This document shows, piece after piece, positions 8,664 through 16,901 of a stretch of 64,000 bases of DNA. The stretch comes from a virus: positions 1 to 64,000 of IMG/VR virus record IMGVR_UViG_3300031521_000040, one strand, 5' to 3'. The notes beneath the pieces are model-generated. The model was not told the DNA's origin. It did not search any database and saw only the letters and a list, made by a program, of their open reading frames with translations. The position numbers and the translations under genes were made by a program. Position 1 is the stretch's first letter, and each line of letters starts with the position of its first letter.

Positions 8664-9192
8664 AGTATATCAAACAATTATTGATAAAGGACATGGCAAC
8701 TGCATGCAAGCTGTAGTTGCCAGCCTTTTAGAACTGCCATTAGAAGAAGTACCTAATTTCATTGAAATTAAGGAAGGTAGTTGGTTTCTTACTATGGAAC
8801 ATATGTTCGATGATCGTGGCTATGATCTTTGTACTATTGGTAGAGGTGGAAATACTGATACTGAAATGTTAAAAAAAATAGCTAAATTTGATGGTGGTGT
8901 TAATGGTTTTCTTTATGCTTCAGTACCATCCATGACTTTTGAAGGCTGTGGTCATGCCGTTATTGTAGATACTGATCTTAACATAGTACATGACCCCAAT
9001 CCCAATCAACTAGCTCTACAGCTTACTGCTGATGATATTGATTCTATAATGGTTTACCATGATATGCGAATTGGTAAAACAGGTAAATGTTTTACTCTTG
9101 AACAATGGGATAATTTATCTATTGAAGAAAAGGATACTAATACTTATAAAACAGTATATGATAAAGATGGAAAGGTTATAGGCAGTATATAA
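8656..9192 (+). CDS. predicted C39/papain-like cysteine peptidase-fold protein
   Basis: A 178-residue protein with the layout of C39-like papain-fold proteins: a Cys before a helix in GHGNCMQAVVASLLELPLEE (Cys16), a His before a strand in GCGHAVIVD (His100) and an Asp in NIVHDPNPNQ (Asp113), giving a plausible Cys-His-Asp triad. There is no signal peptide. Proteins of this type occur in many phages without a known substrate. It overlaps the sigma-like gene by 8 nt, which suggests co-expression. It could process a virion or host protein or be a transferase of the same fold. Confidence 0.55.
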   Translation: MIKVYQTIIDKGHGNCMQAVVASLLELPLEEVPNFIEIKEGSWFLTMEHMFDDRGYDLCTIGRGGNTDTEMLKKIAKFDGGVNGFLYASVPSMTFEGCGHAVIVDTDLNIVHDPNPNQLALQLTADDIDSIMVYHDMRIGKTGKCFTLEQWDNLSIEEKDTNTYKTVYDKDGKVIGSI

Positions 9193-9207
9193 TAATTTTA
9201 AATAATT

Positions 9208-9217
9208 AGTATTTATA
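9208..9217 (+). promoter_or_regulatory. late-type motif AGTATTTATA before baseplate operon
   Basis: Full-consensus AGTATTTATA ends 19 nt before the ATG at 9237 and is the only such motif before the five-gene run to 12481. Confidence 0.65.
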
Positions 9218-9236
9218 TGTACTAAAACTAATAACA

Positions 9237-9632
9237 ATGGCAAGACCTTTAAGAAGAAAATTAAAATTTGATGAAGAAAGTGTAAATAAGCTATTACAGG
9301 AAGTATATGACGATGCATTTAACATAAAAGCTAAAATAGCCAGACTTTTTACTAAATGGGAAACCAAGATAAAGGAAGGTGGTGAAATTGCTGCAATTGG
9401 TGATCAGGTTATTAAACTTATAGCAGCTGAAGCTAAAAATCAAGATCAAAAAATCATGTTGTTGAAATACTTAAAAGAAGTCGTTTTTGATAATAAAAAT
9501 CCTAACAACATTGATGTTACAACAAAGTCTAATGAAAACGATGGAACTATTAGCTCTGAAAAAAAGAGCGAGTTAATGAACTATGTTCGTGAAGAAGTAG
9601 AACGTGCTGAAAGAGAAAAAAACAATAAATAA
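9237..9632 (+). CDS. hypothetical structural-operon protein
   Basis: A 131-residue, highly charged, helical protein. Residues 10-85 look like a compact helical domain; the end (MNYVREEVERAEREKNNK) is a charged helix. It is the first gene after the late-type motif and its stop overlaps the next start by one base. Because the operon ends with an OB-fold spike gene, a baseplate or assembly role is likely, but nothing in the sequence proves it. Confidence 0.75.
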   Translation: MARPLRRKLKFDEESVNKLLQEVYDDAFNIKAKIARLFTKWETKIKEGGEIAAIGDQVIKLIAAEAKNQDQKIMLLKYLKEVVFDNKNPNNIDVTTKSNENDGTISSEKKSELMNYVREEVERAEREKNNK

Positions 9633-10963
9633 TGAGTTTAGCTGACGATAAAAGAAGTGTTTTTACAACTATTGGTGCATATACATCCTTTAATGGACAA
9701 AACAAGTTACCGAGAGTTGGTGAGTTATATCCATCCATAAACAATAAGAAGGATGTTGTTCCGTATTTGCTTGATCTGTTAAAAACAGTAGCAGGTAGTG
9801 AAGCATTAAAGAAGTTGATGGGTGATATGATTACTAAATTAGTTGTTAATTCCGAAGCTACCATAAAGACAGCGCTAAAGAATCAATTTACTCAATTCAA
9901 TTCAGGGGATAATCTTCCAACTAATTTTAAAACTAATGGTATTGATTTGCCAGTTAAAAATATTGATATAAATGGTAAATTCAAATTAAGCCCAACATCC
10001 GATAGTGGACAATTGTTATATAATAACATAACCCCTAACTTCGATAAAATTGCACACGATGCTATATCAAGTGAAGGAACTTCAATATCGTTTGCTGGTA
10101 TGAATATGGATATTAAATATAGCGAATCTAGTGATAGTTTTAATATAAAGCCACCTGCAGGAATTAACACTAGCATTGGTGAATATTTTAATAACTATAT
10201 TGATAAAGCAGAAATTATCAATAAAAATGAATTTGTAACGAACATCATGGATAGTATCTATGGTGTTTTATCTAAAAAAAATAACAAAACACCTGCTCAA
10301 ATACTTGAAGAACTTAAAGTTGAACAATTACTTGAACAAGTTATTAATGGTGATGATTCTTTTGTAATATTACCTAAAGATTTTGATTCATTATTGCAAA
10401 GAGCAGATGAATTATCAAATGGAATTATTAATTATGATATGGGGTGTGGTCTTATGGCTGCATCATTATCGTTTGATTCACTGAATGCATTAATTAATAC
10501 TATATCTGGCTCAACCGATTCTTTTTTAGTTAGTAATGCTATAGATGCAACGATTGATCAAAGCACCACTGGTAATACACAAACAACAGCCGAAAATAAA
10601 GAAACCATCAAAGATGGATTTTTTCAACGACTAATAAAAATATTTACGGTGCAATTATTACGTGCTGCAACAACAGCACCACAAATACGTGCTTTATTAG
10701 CTATAATGAGTTTTTTTCAGAATAACGGAACTGTTCTAATAGGTAATGCAGTTGATGACATGAAAAAGTTTAAGACGTTAATTAAGTGTATGGCTAATGA
10801 AATTATTAAAATGATTGCCGAATTCATATTTAATCTTGTTGTATCATATTTATTAGTGCTTCTATCACCAATAATTAAAAAAATATTAAAAGAAAAAATA
10901 AATCAGTTTGTTAAGATCATAAAAAGTTTAACAAGCGTTAATAAAGTAATAGGTTCTGGTTAA
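9632..10963 (+). CDS. hypothetical baseplate-operon protein
   Basis: A 443-residue protein that I do not recognise. The N-terminus has SVFTTIGAYTSFNG, the middle (~80-280) mixes strands and amphipathic helices, and the last ~130 residues are hydrophobic and helical, with FIFNLVVSYLLVLLSPIIKK near residue 400. That segment could cross a membrane, or be a buried helix in a tail part that contacts one. It is translationally coupled to the gene before (overlap of one base) and 11 nt from the gene after. Its place ahead of the spike suggests a baseplate component. Confidence 0.75.
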   Translation: MSLADDKRSVFTTIGAYTSFNGQNKLPRVGELYPSINNKKDVVPYLLDLLKTVAGSEALKKLMGDMITKLVVNSEATIKTALKNQFTQFNSGDNLPTNFKTNGIDLPVKNIDINGKFKLSPTSDSGQLLYNNITPNFDKIAHDAISSEGTSISFAGMNMDIKYSESSDSFNIKPPAGINTSIGEYFNNYIDKAEIINKNEFVTNIMDSIYGVLSKKNNKTPAQILEELKVEQLLEQVINGDDSFVILPKDFDSLLQRADELSNGIINYDMGCGLMAASLSFDSLNALINTISGSTDSFLVSNAIDATIDQSTTGNTQTTAENKETIKDGFFQRLIKIFTVQLLRAATTAPQIRALLAIMSFFQNNGTVLIGNAVDDMKKFKTLIKCMANEIIKMIAEFIFNLVVSYLLVLLSPIIKKILKEKINQFVKIIKSLTSVNKVIGSG

Positions 10964-10974
10964 AACATAAATAT

Positions 10975-11382
10975 ATGGCTGTTGATTTTAGTAGTATTGA
11001 TTCAATTATTGAAGGTTTTAATAAAATATTAAACCTCTCATCTATAGGCGGTCCGCCCCCTGTACCAACACCATTAATTTTAGTGGGAGTACCTCAACGT
11101 ACTGGTTTATCACCAACAAAAATTGCTTCACGCATTATTGCAAGAAAAAGTGAAGCTGGTTTACCTGTTGGCGCTTTACCTTCAGGTGCTATAAGTCCTG
11201 ATGAAATTATGGAACGCATTAGAATTGAAGAAATTATTAGTGCACTACAACTTGAAGCAATCATTACTGTGGGCATACCACCCGGGATAACAATCAGTGC
11301 TGCAGGTGTTTCACCAACAGGACCTGTTTCCGTCTTTGGCTCAACAATAACATTTTCTAAAGGATATGCAGTAATACAATAA
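10975..11382 (+). CDS. hypothetical Pro/Gly-rich baseplate-operon protein
   Basis: A 135-residue protein with a Pro-rich stretch (IGGPPPVPTPLILVGVPQRT, ~24-43) and a Gly/Thr/Ser-rich beta-type end (VGIPPGITISAAG and SVFGSTITFSKGYAVIQ). The repeated short beta strands suggest a small spike or tip-like part. No PAAR signature could be confirmed. It lies in the spike operon, 5 nt before the next gene. Confidence 0.68.
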   Translation: MAVDFSSIDSIIEGFNKILNLSSIGGPPPVPTPLILVGVPQRTGLSPTKIASRIIARKSEAGLPVGALPSGAISPDEIMERIRIEEIISALQLEAIITVGIPPGITISAAGVSPTGPVSVFGSTITFSKGYAVIQ

Positions 11383-11387
11383 ATAAT

Positions 11388-11594
11388 ATGGAAAATTTAG
11401 CGCAATATACACCAACAGAATTACTTTCAATGGTTAATAGAACACATGAGCTTCATGAGACTTTAAAACAGAACATTATTGATTTTAGCATTGAGCTAGA
11501 TGAACTTGAAGCTAAAATCAATGAAAAACTAAGGCTATTGGATGAAGTTGAAAAACAATATATTGAATTAGTTGAAGAAATAAATAACCGATAA
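11388..11594 (+). CDS. small coiled-coil protein
   Basis: A 68-residue protein that is almost entirely one helix with heptad-like spacing of Leu and Ile (ELDELEAKINEKLRLLDEVE). It overlaps the OB-fold spike gene by one base, so translation is probably coupled. A role as an assembly helper or clamp in the baseplate is inferred from position. Confidence 0.7.
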   Translation: MENLAQYTPTELLSMVNRTHELHETLKQNIIDFSIELDELEAKINEKLRLLDEVEKQYIELVEEINNR

Positions 11595-12481
11595 TGTACG
11601 ACAAACCTATAATACACACATCTAATCCTTACAAACAAGAAGGAAGCTCAACAGAAATCACCAGAACAATTTACTATGGCGAAGTGATATCAATTGATGA
11701 TGCTACCGATGGTGGTATTATAAAAGTACGAATACAAGGTTTGGATAATAAAACAGCAAATGTAGACTTGCCTGCATGTTATCCGTTATTACCTAAATTT
11801 TTTCATTTATATCCACAAATCGGAGAAGTTGTTAGAATCTTTATTGAGAATATAAGATACCCTGAACGAAGTAGATTTTGGATTGGTAGTGTTATATCAC
11901 AACCACAAAAAATAGGCTTAGATTTGATCTATACTGCTTTATCGACCACTAATATAGGTGTTACCTCTCCAGAAAGAGCACCATCGACATATCCAGATGC
12001 TGATGGTGTGTTTCCATTGAAAACAGATGTTGCAATTGTTGGTAAAATTAACACTGATATTATTCTACGCATAAATGAAGTTCATATTCGTGCAGGTAAA
12101 CATGAAAATGATAATATTTTAAAGTTAAATACTAAAAATCCAGCTGAAATTAGTTTAGTGTTTGAAAAAACAAGTGATAGCACCGATTTTCAAAGCAGTG
12201 CTATCATAACCAGCGATAAAATTGCTTTGATATCACATACTGGAAATCCACAATTTAAAGCTGTTCGTGTTGATAGCGCAGAAAGAGAACGAATCTTTGC
12301 TGAAGGTCATCCAATTGCCAGAGGCGATGTATTGGTACAGGCATTAGAAATCATTCGTAATGCATTGATTAATCATATTCACGGCTATTCTGGCTTAGGA
12401 GCAGACAAAACATCAGTCATCAATGACTTAGAAAAATTAAATTTTGAGGGTATCTTACAAAAAAACATTGTAACTAATTAA
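11594..12481 (+). CDS. baseplate spike protein with gp5/VgrG-type OB fold
   Basis: A 295-residue protein. Residues ~25-105 match the OB fold of T4 gp5 and VgrG hubs: TIYYGEVISIDDATDGGIIK, then CYPLLPKFFHLYPQIGEVVR and a strand ending SRFWIGSVIS. The rest is beta-rich and ends in a short helical tail with HIHGYSG. T4 gp5 carries a lysozyme between the OB and the needle; none is visible here, and the large hub gene at 45.6-50.4 kb carries an M23 peptidase instead. It is the last gene of the operon. The next gene has its own host-type promoter. Confidence 0.75.
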   Translation: MYDKPIIHTSNPYKQEGSSTEITRTIYYGEVISIDDATDGGIIKVRIQGLDNKTANVDLPACYPLLPKFFHLYPQIGEVVRIFIENIRYPERSRFWIGSVISQPQKIGLDLIYTALSTTNIGVTSPERAPSTYPDADGVFPLKTDVAIVGKINTDIILRINEVHIRAGKHENDNILKLNTKNPAEISLVFEKTSDSTDFQSSAIITSDKIALISHTGNPQFKAVRVDSAERERIFAEGHPIARGDVLVQALEIIRNALINHIHGYSGLGADKTSVINDLEKLNFEGILQKNIVTN

Positions 12482-12498
12482 TTAAATTAGTATTTTTG
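12467..12498 (+). promoter_or_regulatory. host-type promoter (ATTG-N20-TATTTTTG)
   Basis: ATTG, 20 nt, then TATTTTTG fits the Bacteroidota -33/-7 pattern TTTG/TAnnTTTG with one mismatch at -33. The -7 box ends only 4 nt before the ATG at 12503, so that message may have almost no leader. Confidence 0.5.
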
Positions 12499-12502
12499 CC
12501 CC

Positions 12503-13297
12503 ATGAATATATCAATACCCATACCGCAGGAGTTATTCACTGCTTTTAATGACGTTACGTTTTTTGACGAACCGCATAAGTATTATGTGAATAATAGGGA
12601 ATTGATTTCTGTTACTACATTAATTCACCAATATCAAGGTGATTTTGAATCTGATTATTGGTCTGACTATAAGGCAAAACAGTTTAACCTCAAGCAATAC
12701 CAAATATTACGAGCATGGAACTTTATAAATAAGAAAGGTACTGTTAAAGGTTCTGCTATTCATGATTATGCTGAAAATTTATTTCAAAATAAAAAATATG
12801 AATATCCAAAAAATATCATATTAAAAGAATTTGGATTTGATCCTGTTATAAATGAATACATGAAAACCAAATCACATGTAAACAACTTCTATAACGATGT
12901 ACAAGGTAGATTGATTCCAATTAGAGCCGAATTAGTAATGTATGATAAGGAAACATACATCGGGGGAATGCTCGATATGTTATTCTATAATGTGAAGGCA
13001 AAGGAGTTTCAAATTTGGGATCATAAAACTAATAAGGATTTTACATATGAAGAACCATCAAGACACTTATTAGATGAATTATTTTTACTGGAAGATTGTG
13101 ATTTAGAGGTTTATTCGTTACAACTTGGTTTATATAAGTATATTATAGAGAAAAATGTGCCAATAAAATTAGGAAAATCGTATTTAATATGGTATTCGCA
13201 CAATAATGAAAATTATGAAATAATTGAATGTAAGGATAGAACATATTATGTAAATAAAATCATTGAGAAAAGAATTGAAGAAATTAAAGGTCTTTGA
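12503..13297 (+). CDS. PD-(D/E)XK nuclease (Cas4/RecB-like)
   Basis: A 264-residue nuclease of the RecB/Cas4 exonuclease type. Motifs in order: AIHDYAENLF (His, near residue 88), IGGMLDMLF (Asp, near 155), IWDHKTNKDF (D-x-K, near 172) and QLGLYKYIIE (the Q-x3-Y motif, near 215). Such enzymes resect DNA ends in replication and recombination. The gene has a host-type promoter rather than a late motif, consistent with use during replication. It ends 14 nt inside the convergent LAGLIDADG endonuclease gene. Confidence 0.82.
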   Translation: MNISIPIPQELFTAFNDVTFFDEPHKYYVNNRELISVTTLIHQYQGDFESDYWSDYKAKQFNLKQYQILRAWNFINKKGTVKGSAIHDYAENLFQNKKYEYPKNIILKEFGFDPVINEYMKTKSHVNNFYNDVQGRLIPIRAELVMYDKETYIGGMLDMLFYNVKAKEFQIWDHKTNKDFTYEEPSRHLLDELFLLEDCDLEVYSLQLGLYKYIIEKNVPIKLGKSYLIWYSHNNENYEIIECKDRTYYVNKIIEKRIEEIKGL

Positions 13298-14087
13298 ATT
13301 GTATTCTTTTTCTTAACAATCCCAATTCATATATGTCGTAATCAAAATACAGATAATTTTCGAATTTTAATAAATCTTTTTTATTTGATACTCTTATTTG
13401 TGATGACCTTCCACCTCTACTCATAATAATTCTATATTTAAAATTTTCAATTTTTATTTTTTTGAAAAATTGAATAATGAAAGCCCAATCTTGTTCTGCA
13501 TGTCCAGTAAACGCTATTGAATGATGTCCTTTATTTTTTATTGTTACCGACCCATCCCCATCAAAAAATCCTCTAAACCAATAAACTCTTAAATCATCAG
13601 GTATTTTATTTAAAATTTTTTCAGGAGATTTTAGTTTATTTTTATAATCGTGTTCAATTAAATAATCACCTATTTTTCTATCAGATATCCAATTAGTATT
13701 AATTAATTTTTTCTCATTAGCAAAACTTCCTTTATTTACCGACTGAAATGTATTCCATTTACCTATTTCGTTTAGCGTTTTTAAAAAATATATGTTATCA
13801 TCTGGTTTGGATGAATGTTTTATAATAGGTGTTTTTGCATTGTTATTAGAATATGCAATATGACCGTCAGCCCATAATAATCCTAAAATATATGCAACCT
13901 CTTTTGTTGTAATGTTTTCAAATTGTTCGAAATTAACGTGTCTGTTTTTGTGTAAATTCAATGTAGCCACTTTTGCTTTTATTGAGTACTTTTCCTTGTT
14001 TAACGTACTGACACAGTAGTCAAGACCATGTTTAGGATACTCGTTTTTGATGAATTCTATTTCTTTATCGCTATAAGTATTTTTCAT
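13284..14087 (-). CDS. LAGLIDADG homing endonuclease (free-standing)
   Basis: A 267-residue protein with two LAGLIDADG motifs, YILGLLWADGHIA at ~66-78 and FRGFFDGDGSV at ~171-181, after an N-terminal DNA-binding part (~1-55) whose KEIEFIKNEYPKHGLD segment resembles a small helix-turn-helix. It is monomeric by layout. It sits between the PD-(D/E)XK nuclease and the tail-tube gene, in the minus orientation, downstream of the tail-tube terminator. No intron is evident around it. The 14-nt tail-to-tail overlap with the nuclease gene suggests late insertion. Confidence 0.9.
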   Translation of the reverse strand: MKNTYSDKEIEFIKNEYPKHGLDYCVSTLNKEKYSIKAKVATLNLHKNRHVNFEQFENITTKEVAYILGLLWADGHIAYSNNNAKTPIIKHSSKPDDNIYFLKTLNEIGKWNTFQSVNKGSFANEKKLINTNWISDRKIGDYLIEHDYKNKLKSPEKILNKIPDDLRVYWFRGFFDGDGSVTIKNKGHHSIAFTGHAEQDWAFIIQFFKKIKIENFKYRIIMSRGGRSSQIRVSNKKDLLKFENYLYFDYDIYELGLLRKRIQFKDL

Positions 14088-14123
14088 TAATATTTGTATT
14101 AGTTTCCCATTATTTAATTAATT

Positions 14124-14146
14124 AAAAGTCACTATTAGTGACCTTT
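14124..14146 (-). terminator. hairpin terminator downstream of tail tube gene
   Basis: On the minus strand GTCACT-AAT-AGTGAC is a perfect 6-bp hairpin followed by TTTTAATT. It would end transcripts from the tail-tube gene before the endonuclease gene. Confidence 0.6.
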
Positions 14147-14190
14147 AATGTATTCCGAAGGCTACATTATCATAGCGCAACTCTTATACC

Positions 14191-14206
14191 GTAGCCCGAA
14201 GGTTAC
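14191..14206 (-). other. UUCG-loop hairpin overlapping the tail tube stop codon
   Basis: Minus-strand GTAACC-TTCG-GGCTAC folds on a UUCG tetraloop with one A-C mismatch and includes the stop codon. A related TAGCCTTCGG occurs about 50 nt downstream. It may stabilise the 3' end of the message. Confidence 0.4.
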
Positions 14207-14694
14207 ATATTAAGAATACAGCGATATGGCTGAATTTCTAATGTTATGTTGGTTAGTTCATCTGAACCATAGTCATTATCACCAAAATCAATTGATGTGA
14301 TCATACATTGTTCCAAGAACCATTTTTCAACTTCAACGCCTGTTGGGTCTAATGCTTTTAATAGAATATTTTTAGCATAACCTGCTTTATATCCCATACG
14401 ACCTGAAATTGACTCTGCATGTAAACGAACCCATTCCATAAGTTGCTGTGAGGTAGAAGGACCGATTGGGTCAAGAAATGTAATCGACATTGCTTCCCAA
14501 TTATATCTACCAGCAACATAGTTGCGTTCATTCATATAATCAATTTGTACTGAATTTATTTTCATAGAAGGTCTTTTAAACTTTTGTACCTTCCATACTT
14601 CGATTCCTAATTCATCAGCGAACTCAACAAAGAATCGATTAGTTCTTTTAGGTTCATATGTAAACGGAATTCCACGAATCATTTCTCCTGCCAT
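14203..14694 (-). CDS. gp19: tail tube protein (T4 gp19-like)
   Basis: A 163-residue protein, the same size as T4 gp19. It opens with GEMIRGIPFTYEPKRTNRFF and contains the family features of a KRPSMKINSVQIDYMNERNY loop, then YNWEAMSITFLDPIGPSTSQ and an end rich in strands. It polymerises as hexameric rings around the tape measure to form the inner tail channel. Its message appears to start at a late-type motif 65 nt upstream, a longer leader than usual here, and to end at the hairpins at 14191-14206 and 14124-14146. The sheath gene lies upstream on the same strand, separated by an endonuclease and a repeat-protein gene. Confidence 0.92.
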   Translation of the reverse strand: MAGEMIRGIPFTYEPKRTNRFFVEFADELGIEVWKVQKFKRPSMKINSVQIDYMNERNYVAGRYNWEAMSITFLDPIGPSTSQQLMEWVRLHAESISGRMGYKAGYAKNILLKALDPTGVEVEKWFLEQCMITSIDFGDNDYGSDELTNITLEIQPYRCILNM

Positions 14695-14759
14695 AATATT
14701 TATTATTAAAATAGTGTTATATTTTGCAATTTATTTTTTATCCTTGCATTTTATTTTTA

Positions 14760-14769
14760 TATAAATACT
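14760..14769 (-). promoter_or_regulatory. late-type motif AGTATTTATA before tail tube
   Basis: Minus-strand AGTATTTATA, 65 nt before the tail-tube ATG, the longest leader among these sites. Confidence 0.62.
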
Positions 14770-14792
14770 ATGCGATATAAAAAACAATAACA

Positions 14793-15194
14793 TTATCTGC
14801 CTGTTCTTCTAAAACTTCTAAGTTCACTGATTGACGGTACTGGTACTTCAATTTGCATTGTTTCTGGCTCATGAAAGAACCCAAGCAATACTTTTTCTTC
14901 AACAGGTTCTGGCTCTATAATCGTTTCTTCACTAATTAATTCGTTACTATCTGTTTCTTCACTAATTAATTCGTTACTATCTGTTTCTTCACTAATTAAT
15001 TCGTTACTATCTGTTTCTTCACTAATTAATTCGTTACTATCTGTTTCTTCACTAATTAATTCGTTACTATCTGTTTCTTCAGCGATTAGTTCATTATCAT
15101 TAGTTTTATTTGTAATTAATCCATCGCTGTTTTCAGTCAACAACGTGGTTTTGGTTTCTGGATTGATTAAGTCTGAAATTACTTTTTTTTTCAT
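14793..15194 (-). CDS. acidic repeat protein (ELISEETDSN repeats)
   Basis: A 133-residue protein. Residues ~37-92 are tandem copies of the decapeptide ELISEETDSN, with five perfect DNA copies, preceded and followed by degenerate ones. The repeat gives about 30 acidic side chains in 60 residues and is likely disordered. The C-terminal 40 residues (EPVEEKVLLGFFHEPETMQI onward to RSFRRTGR) look like a short binding segment. It lies between an endonuclease and the tail-tube gene and has its own late-type motif 16 nt upstream, so it is probably made with the tail. Function unknown; a small decoration or assembly protein is one possibility. Confidence 0.75.
   Translation of the reverse strand: MKKKVISDLINPETKTTLLTENSDGLITNKTNDNELIAEETDSNELISEETDSNELISEETDSNELISEETDSNELISEETDSNELISEETIIEPEPVEEKVLLGFFHEPETMQIEVPVPSISELRSFRRTGR
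14923..15072. repeat. five perfect 30-bp tandem coding repeats
   Basis: The unit begins GTTTCTTCACTAATTAATTC on the plus strand and repeats five times without a base change, followed by a diverged copy to about 15102. It is in frame and encodes ten residues per unit, so copy number can change without a frameshift. Confidence 0.95.
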
Positions 15195-15210
15195 AATATT
15201 AATATTTTTA

Positions 15211-15220
15211 TATAAATACT
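15211..15220 (-). promoter_or_regulatory. late-type motif AGTATTTATA before repeat protein
   Basis: Minus-strand AGTATTTATA, 16 nt before the ATG of the acidic repeat protein. Confidence 0.65.
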
Positions 15221-15229
15221 TAAAAACAT

Positions 15230-15254
15230 AAAACCCACCAATTTGGTGGGTTTT
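15230..15254 (-). terminator. palindromic terminator after the endonuclease gene
   Basis: AAAACCCACCA-ATT-TGGTGGGTTTT is a perfect 11-bp stem with T-runs on both strands. It lies 10 nt after the stop of the EDxHD endonuclease gene on the minus strand. Confidence 0.85.
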
Positions 15255-15264
15255 GACATAGTTA

Positions 15265-16839
15265 TTAAATATTATTTATAAACATATATTTGTTATTTCC
15301 ACAATCATATATTCTAGGTATTTTCCTCTCCAACATTATTTCATGCTCTGTTTTGCTATTATCAAAGCCGTTGGTTACTAAGACATCTTTTCTAAATAAA
15401 AATCTGTGTTTTCTTTCTTTACCCACGACATACCAATAGTTAGGACTTGTAGTGTAAAGATATTCAAATTTTAATTGTTTATAGAGATTTCCATTGCTAT
15501 ACCGTTTATTGGCGAAGGTGATTACTGTTTTAGGTATGTAATGCAACAAAAAATATTTAAATAACTTAGATGCTGCACCTATATTACTATGATTTATTTT
15601 ATTACAAAATCTTAGCATTTCATAGTCATTCTCGTCGTTTTTCGTTTTGTTTCCTAAAACATTTCTGAGTTTACCAAACGTCATTAATGATATTAATTCA
15701 TTATTATTAAACAAGCCGATTTTTATTGATGAATTAACATTACCTTGTATGTGATTATTGTTTAGAAATTCCAGAGAGGTTTTACTATCAATTTCCCTTA
15801 TAATACATTTTCTAGCAAATATTTTGTGACTTGTTAAATTTAGTTTATTTTTTATAATTGATAATATGACATCATATTTTTCCAACAGCTCGTCTTCAAA
15901 GAAGTGTAATAATTGAATATTCTTTTCTTCACACATTTTAGTTTTTTTAATATGATAATCATCATCTATGTAGTATTCGGAGTGCCAATATAGTCCATCG
16001 ATTTCAATGGCTAAACGATAATCAGGAATGTAAATATCAAGCTCCAATCCAATAGTCTTTCTGTCGTTAGGAATATATGTTATATTACTTTCCTTTAAAA
16101 AATTACACAGTTTTCTTTCAAATGTTGTCCTAGGTGAACCAATTGGCTGTATTGTAGTGGATAACTCAACATTATGATTTAATCTGTTGTTGATCTGTTT
16201 TCTATTGCCAATAAAAACATGTCCATCCGGATGCAACACTTTTATGTTTTCATTAATAAATTCAAGTATTTTATACCCGCTTTCTTCAAATTTTTTTGAA
16301 AGAGCCAGTTGTCTTTTTATCTCTAATTTGGCTAATATATTTTTATGTATTTCAGCACCTCTTATTTTATATGTTTTTCTAAGATTACCCAAAGCTTTTA
16401 ATCTAACCTCTTCAATTTGAAACGTGTTATCAACGCCATATTTTTCAAAAACAGCTTTTTGTGTGGCTTTTATTCTTAATATAATATTTTCGGGTCTAGC
16501 CTGCCACTCAACTCTACATTTTTCACTGCAAAACATTCTTTCATGTGTAATCTTCTCAACAAACAATTCACCACAGATCAAGCATTTTCTAGTTTCTCTA
16601 GAATTAATTTTTTTTGCTTCATCCGAGCATAGTCGTGAACAATATCTAGTGTTGAATTTTTTTTTCGATCTAAATATTATTCCACAGCGCTCACATGGTT
16701 TTTCGATATAATATTTTTCATCATTTTTTTCTCTAAAATTTAGTTTACATTCTTTTGAGCAAAACATTGTTTCACGTCCTTTTTTAACATGAAATTCATT
16801 GCTGCAATGTTTACATACTAATTTAATAACTGTTGCCAT
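15265..16839 (-). CDS. EDxHD-type homing endonuclease with zinc fingers and Mom/GNAT-like domain
   Basis: A 524-residue protein. Residues 9-110 hold three CxxC...CxxxC zinc-finger-like units (CKHC/CSKEC, CERCG/CSRLC, CLICG/CSEKC). A helical spacer follows. The Vsr-like nuclease covers ~240-320, with ELDIYIPDYRLAIEIDGLYW and H286 supplying the E-D-x-H pattern of the I-Bth0305I family. From ~345 it has a GNAT-like domain resembling phage Mom proteins (NHIQGNVNSS, SLMTFGK, TFANKRYSNGNLYKQLKF, KHRFLFRKD). A second protein at 53.4-54.8 kb shares the nuclease and this domain closely. It lies between tail genes, with its own promoter-like motif and terminator, as a mobile unit would. Confidence 0.85.
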   Translation of the reverse strand: MATVIKLVCKHCSNEFHVKKGRETMFCSKECKLNFREKNDEKYYIEKPCERCGIIFRSKKKFNTRYCSRLCSDEAKKINSRETRKCLICGELFVEKITHERMFCSEKCRVEWQARPENIILRIKATQKAVFEKYGVDNTFQIEEVRLKALGNLRKTYKIRGAEIHKNILAKLEIKRQLALSKKFEESGYKILEFINENIKVLHPDGHVFIGNRKQINNRLNHNVELSTTIQPIGSPRTTFERKLCNFLKESNITYIPNDRKTIGLELDIYIPDYRLAIEIDGLYWHSEYYIDDDYHIKKTKMCEEKNIQLLHFFEDELLEKYDVILSIIKNKLNLTSHKIFARKCIIREIDSKTSLEFLNNNHIQGNVNSSIKIGLFNNNELISLMTFGKLRNVLGNKTKNDENDYEMLRFCNKINHSNIGAASKLFKYFLLHYIPKTVITFANKRYSNGNLYKQLKFEYLYTTSPNYWYVVGKERKHRFLFRKDVLVTNGFDNSKTEHEIMLERKIPRIYDCGNNKYMFINNI

Positions 16840-16883
16840 ATATTCCGATATTTAACTTAATCCAACAGGGTTAATCTTGCAAA

Positions 16884-16893
16884 TATAAATACT
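16884..16893 (-). promoter_or_regulatory. late-type motif overlapping a TATATTTG box
   Basis: Minus-strand AGTATTTATATTTG joins the late-type motif to a host-type -7 TATATTTG, with a TTTG 16 nt before it. It lies 44 nt before the endonuclease ATG and could serve both polymerase forms. Confidence 0.5.
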
Positions 16894-16901
16894 TAATATA
16901 A

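Noticed and set aside
14695-14759. extra gene in the long leader of the tail tube
   Set aside because: No start with a useful frame; sequence is A/T-rich leader only.
14923-15102. CRISPR-like direct repeats of 30 bp
   Set aside because: There are no spacers; the copies are contiguous and in frame within a coding gene.
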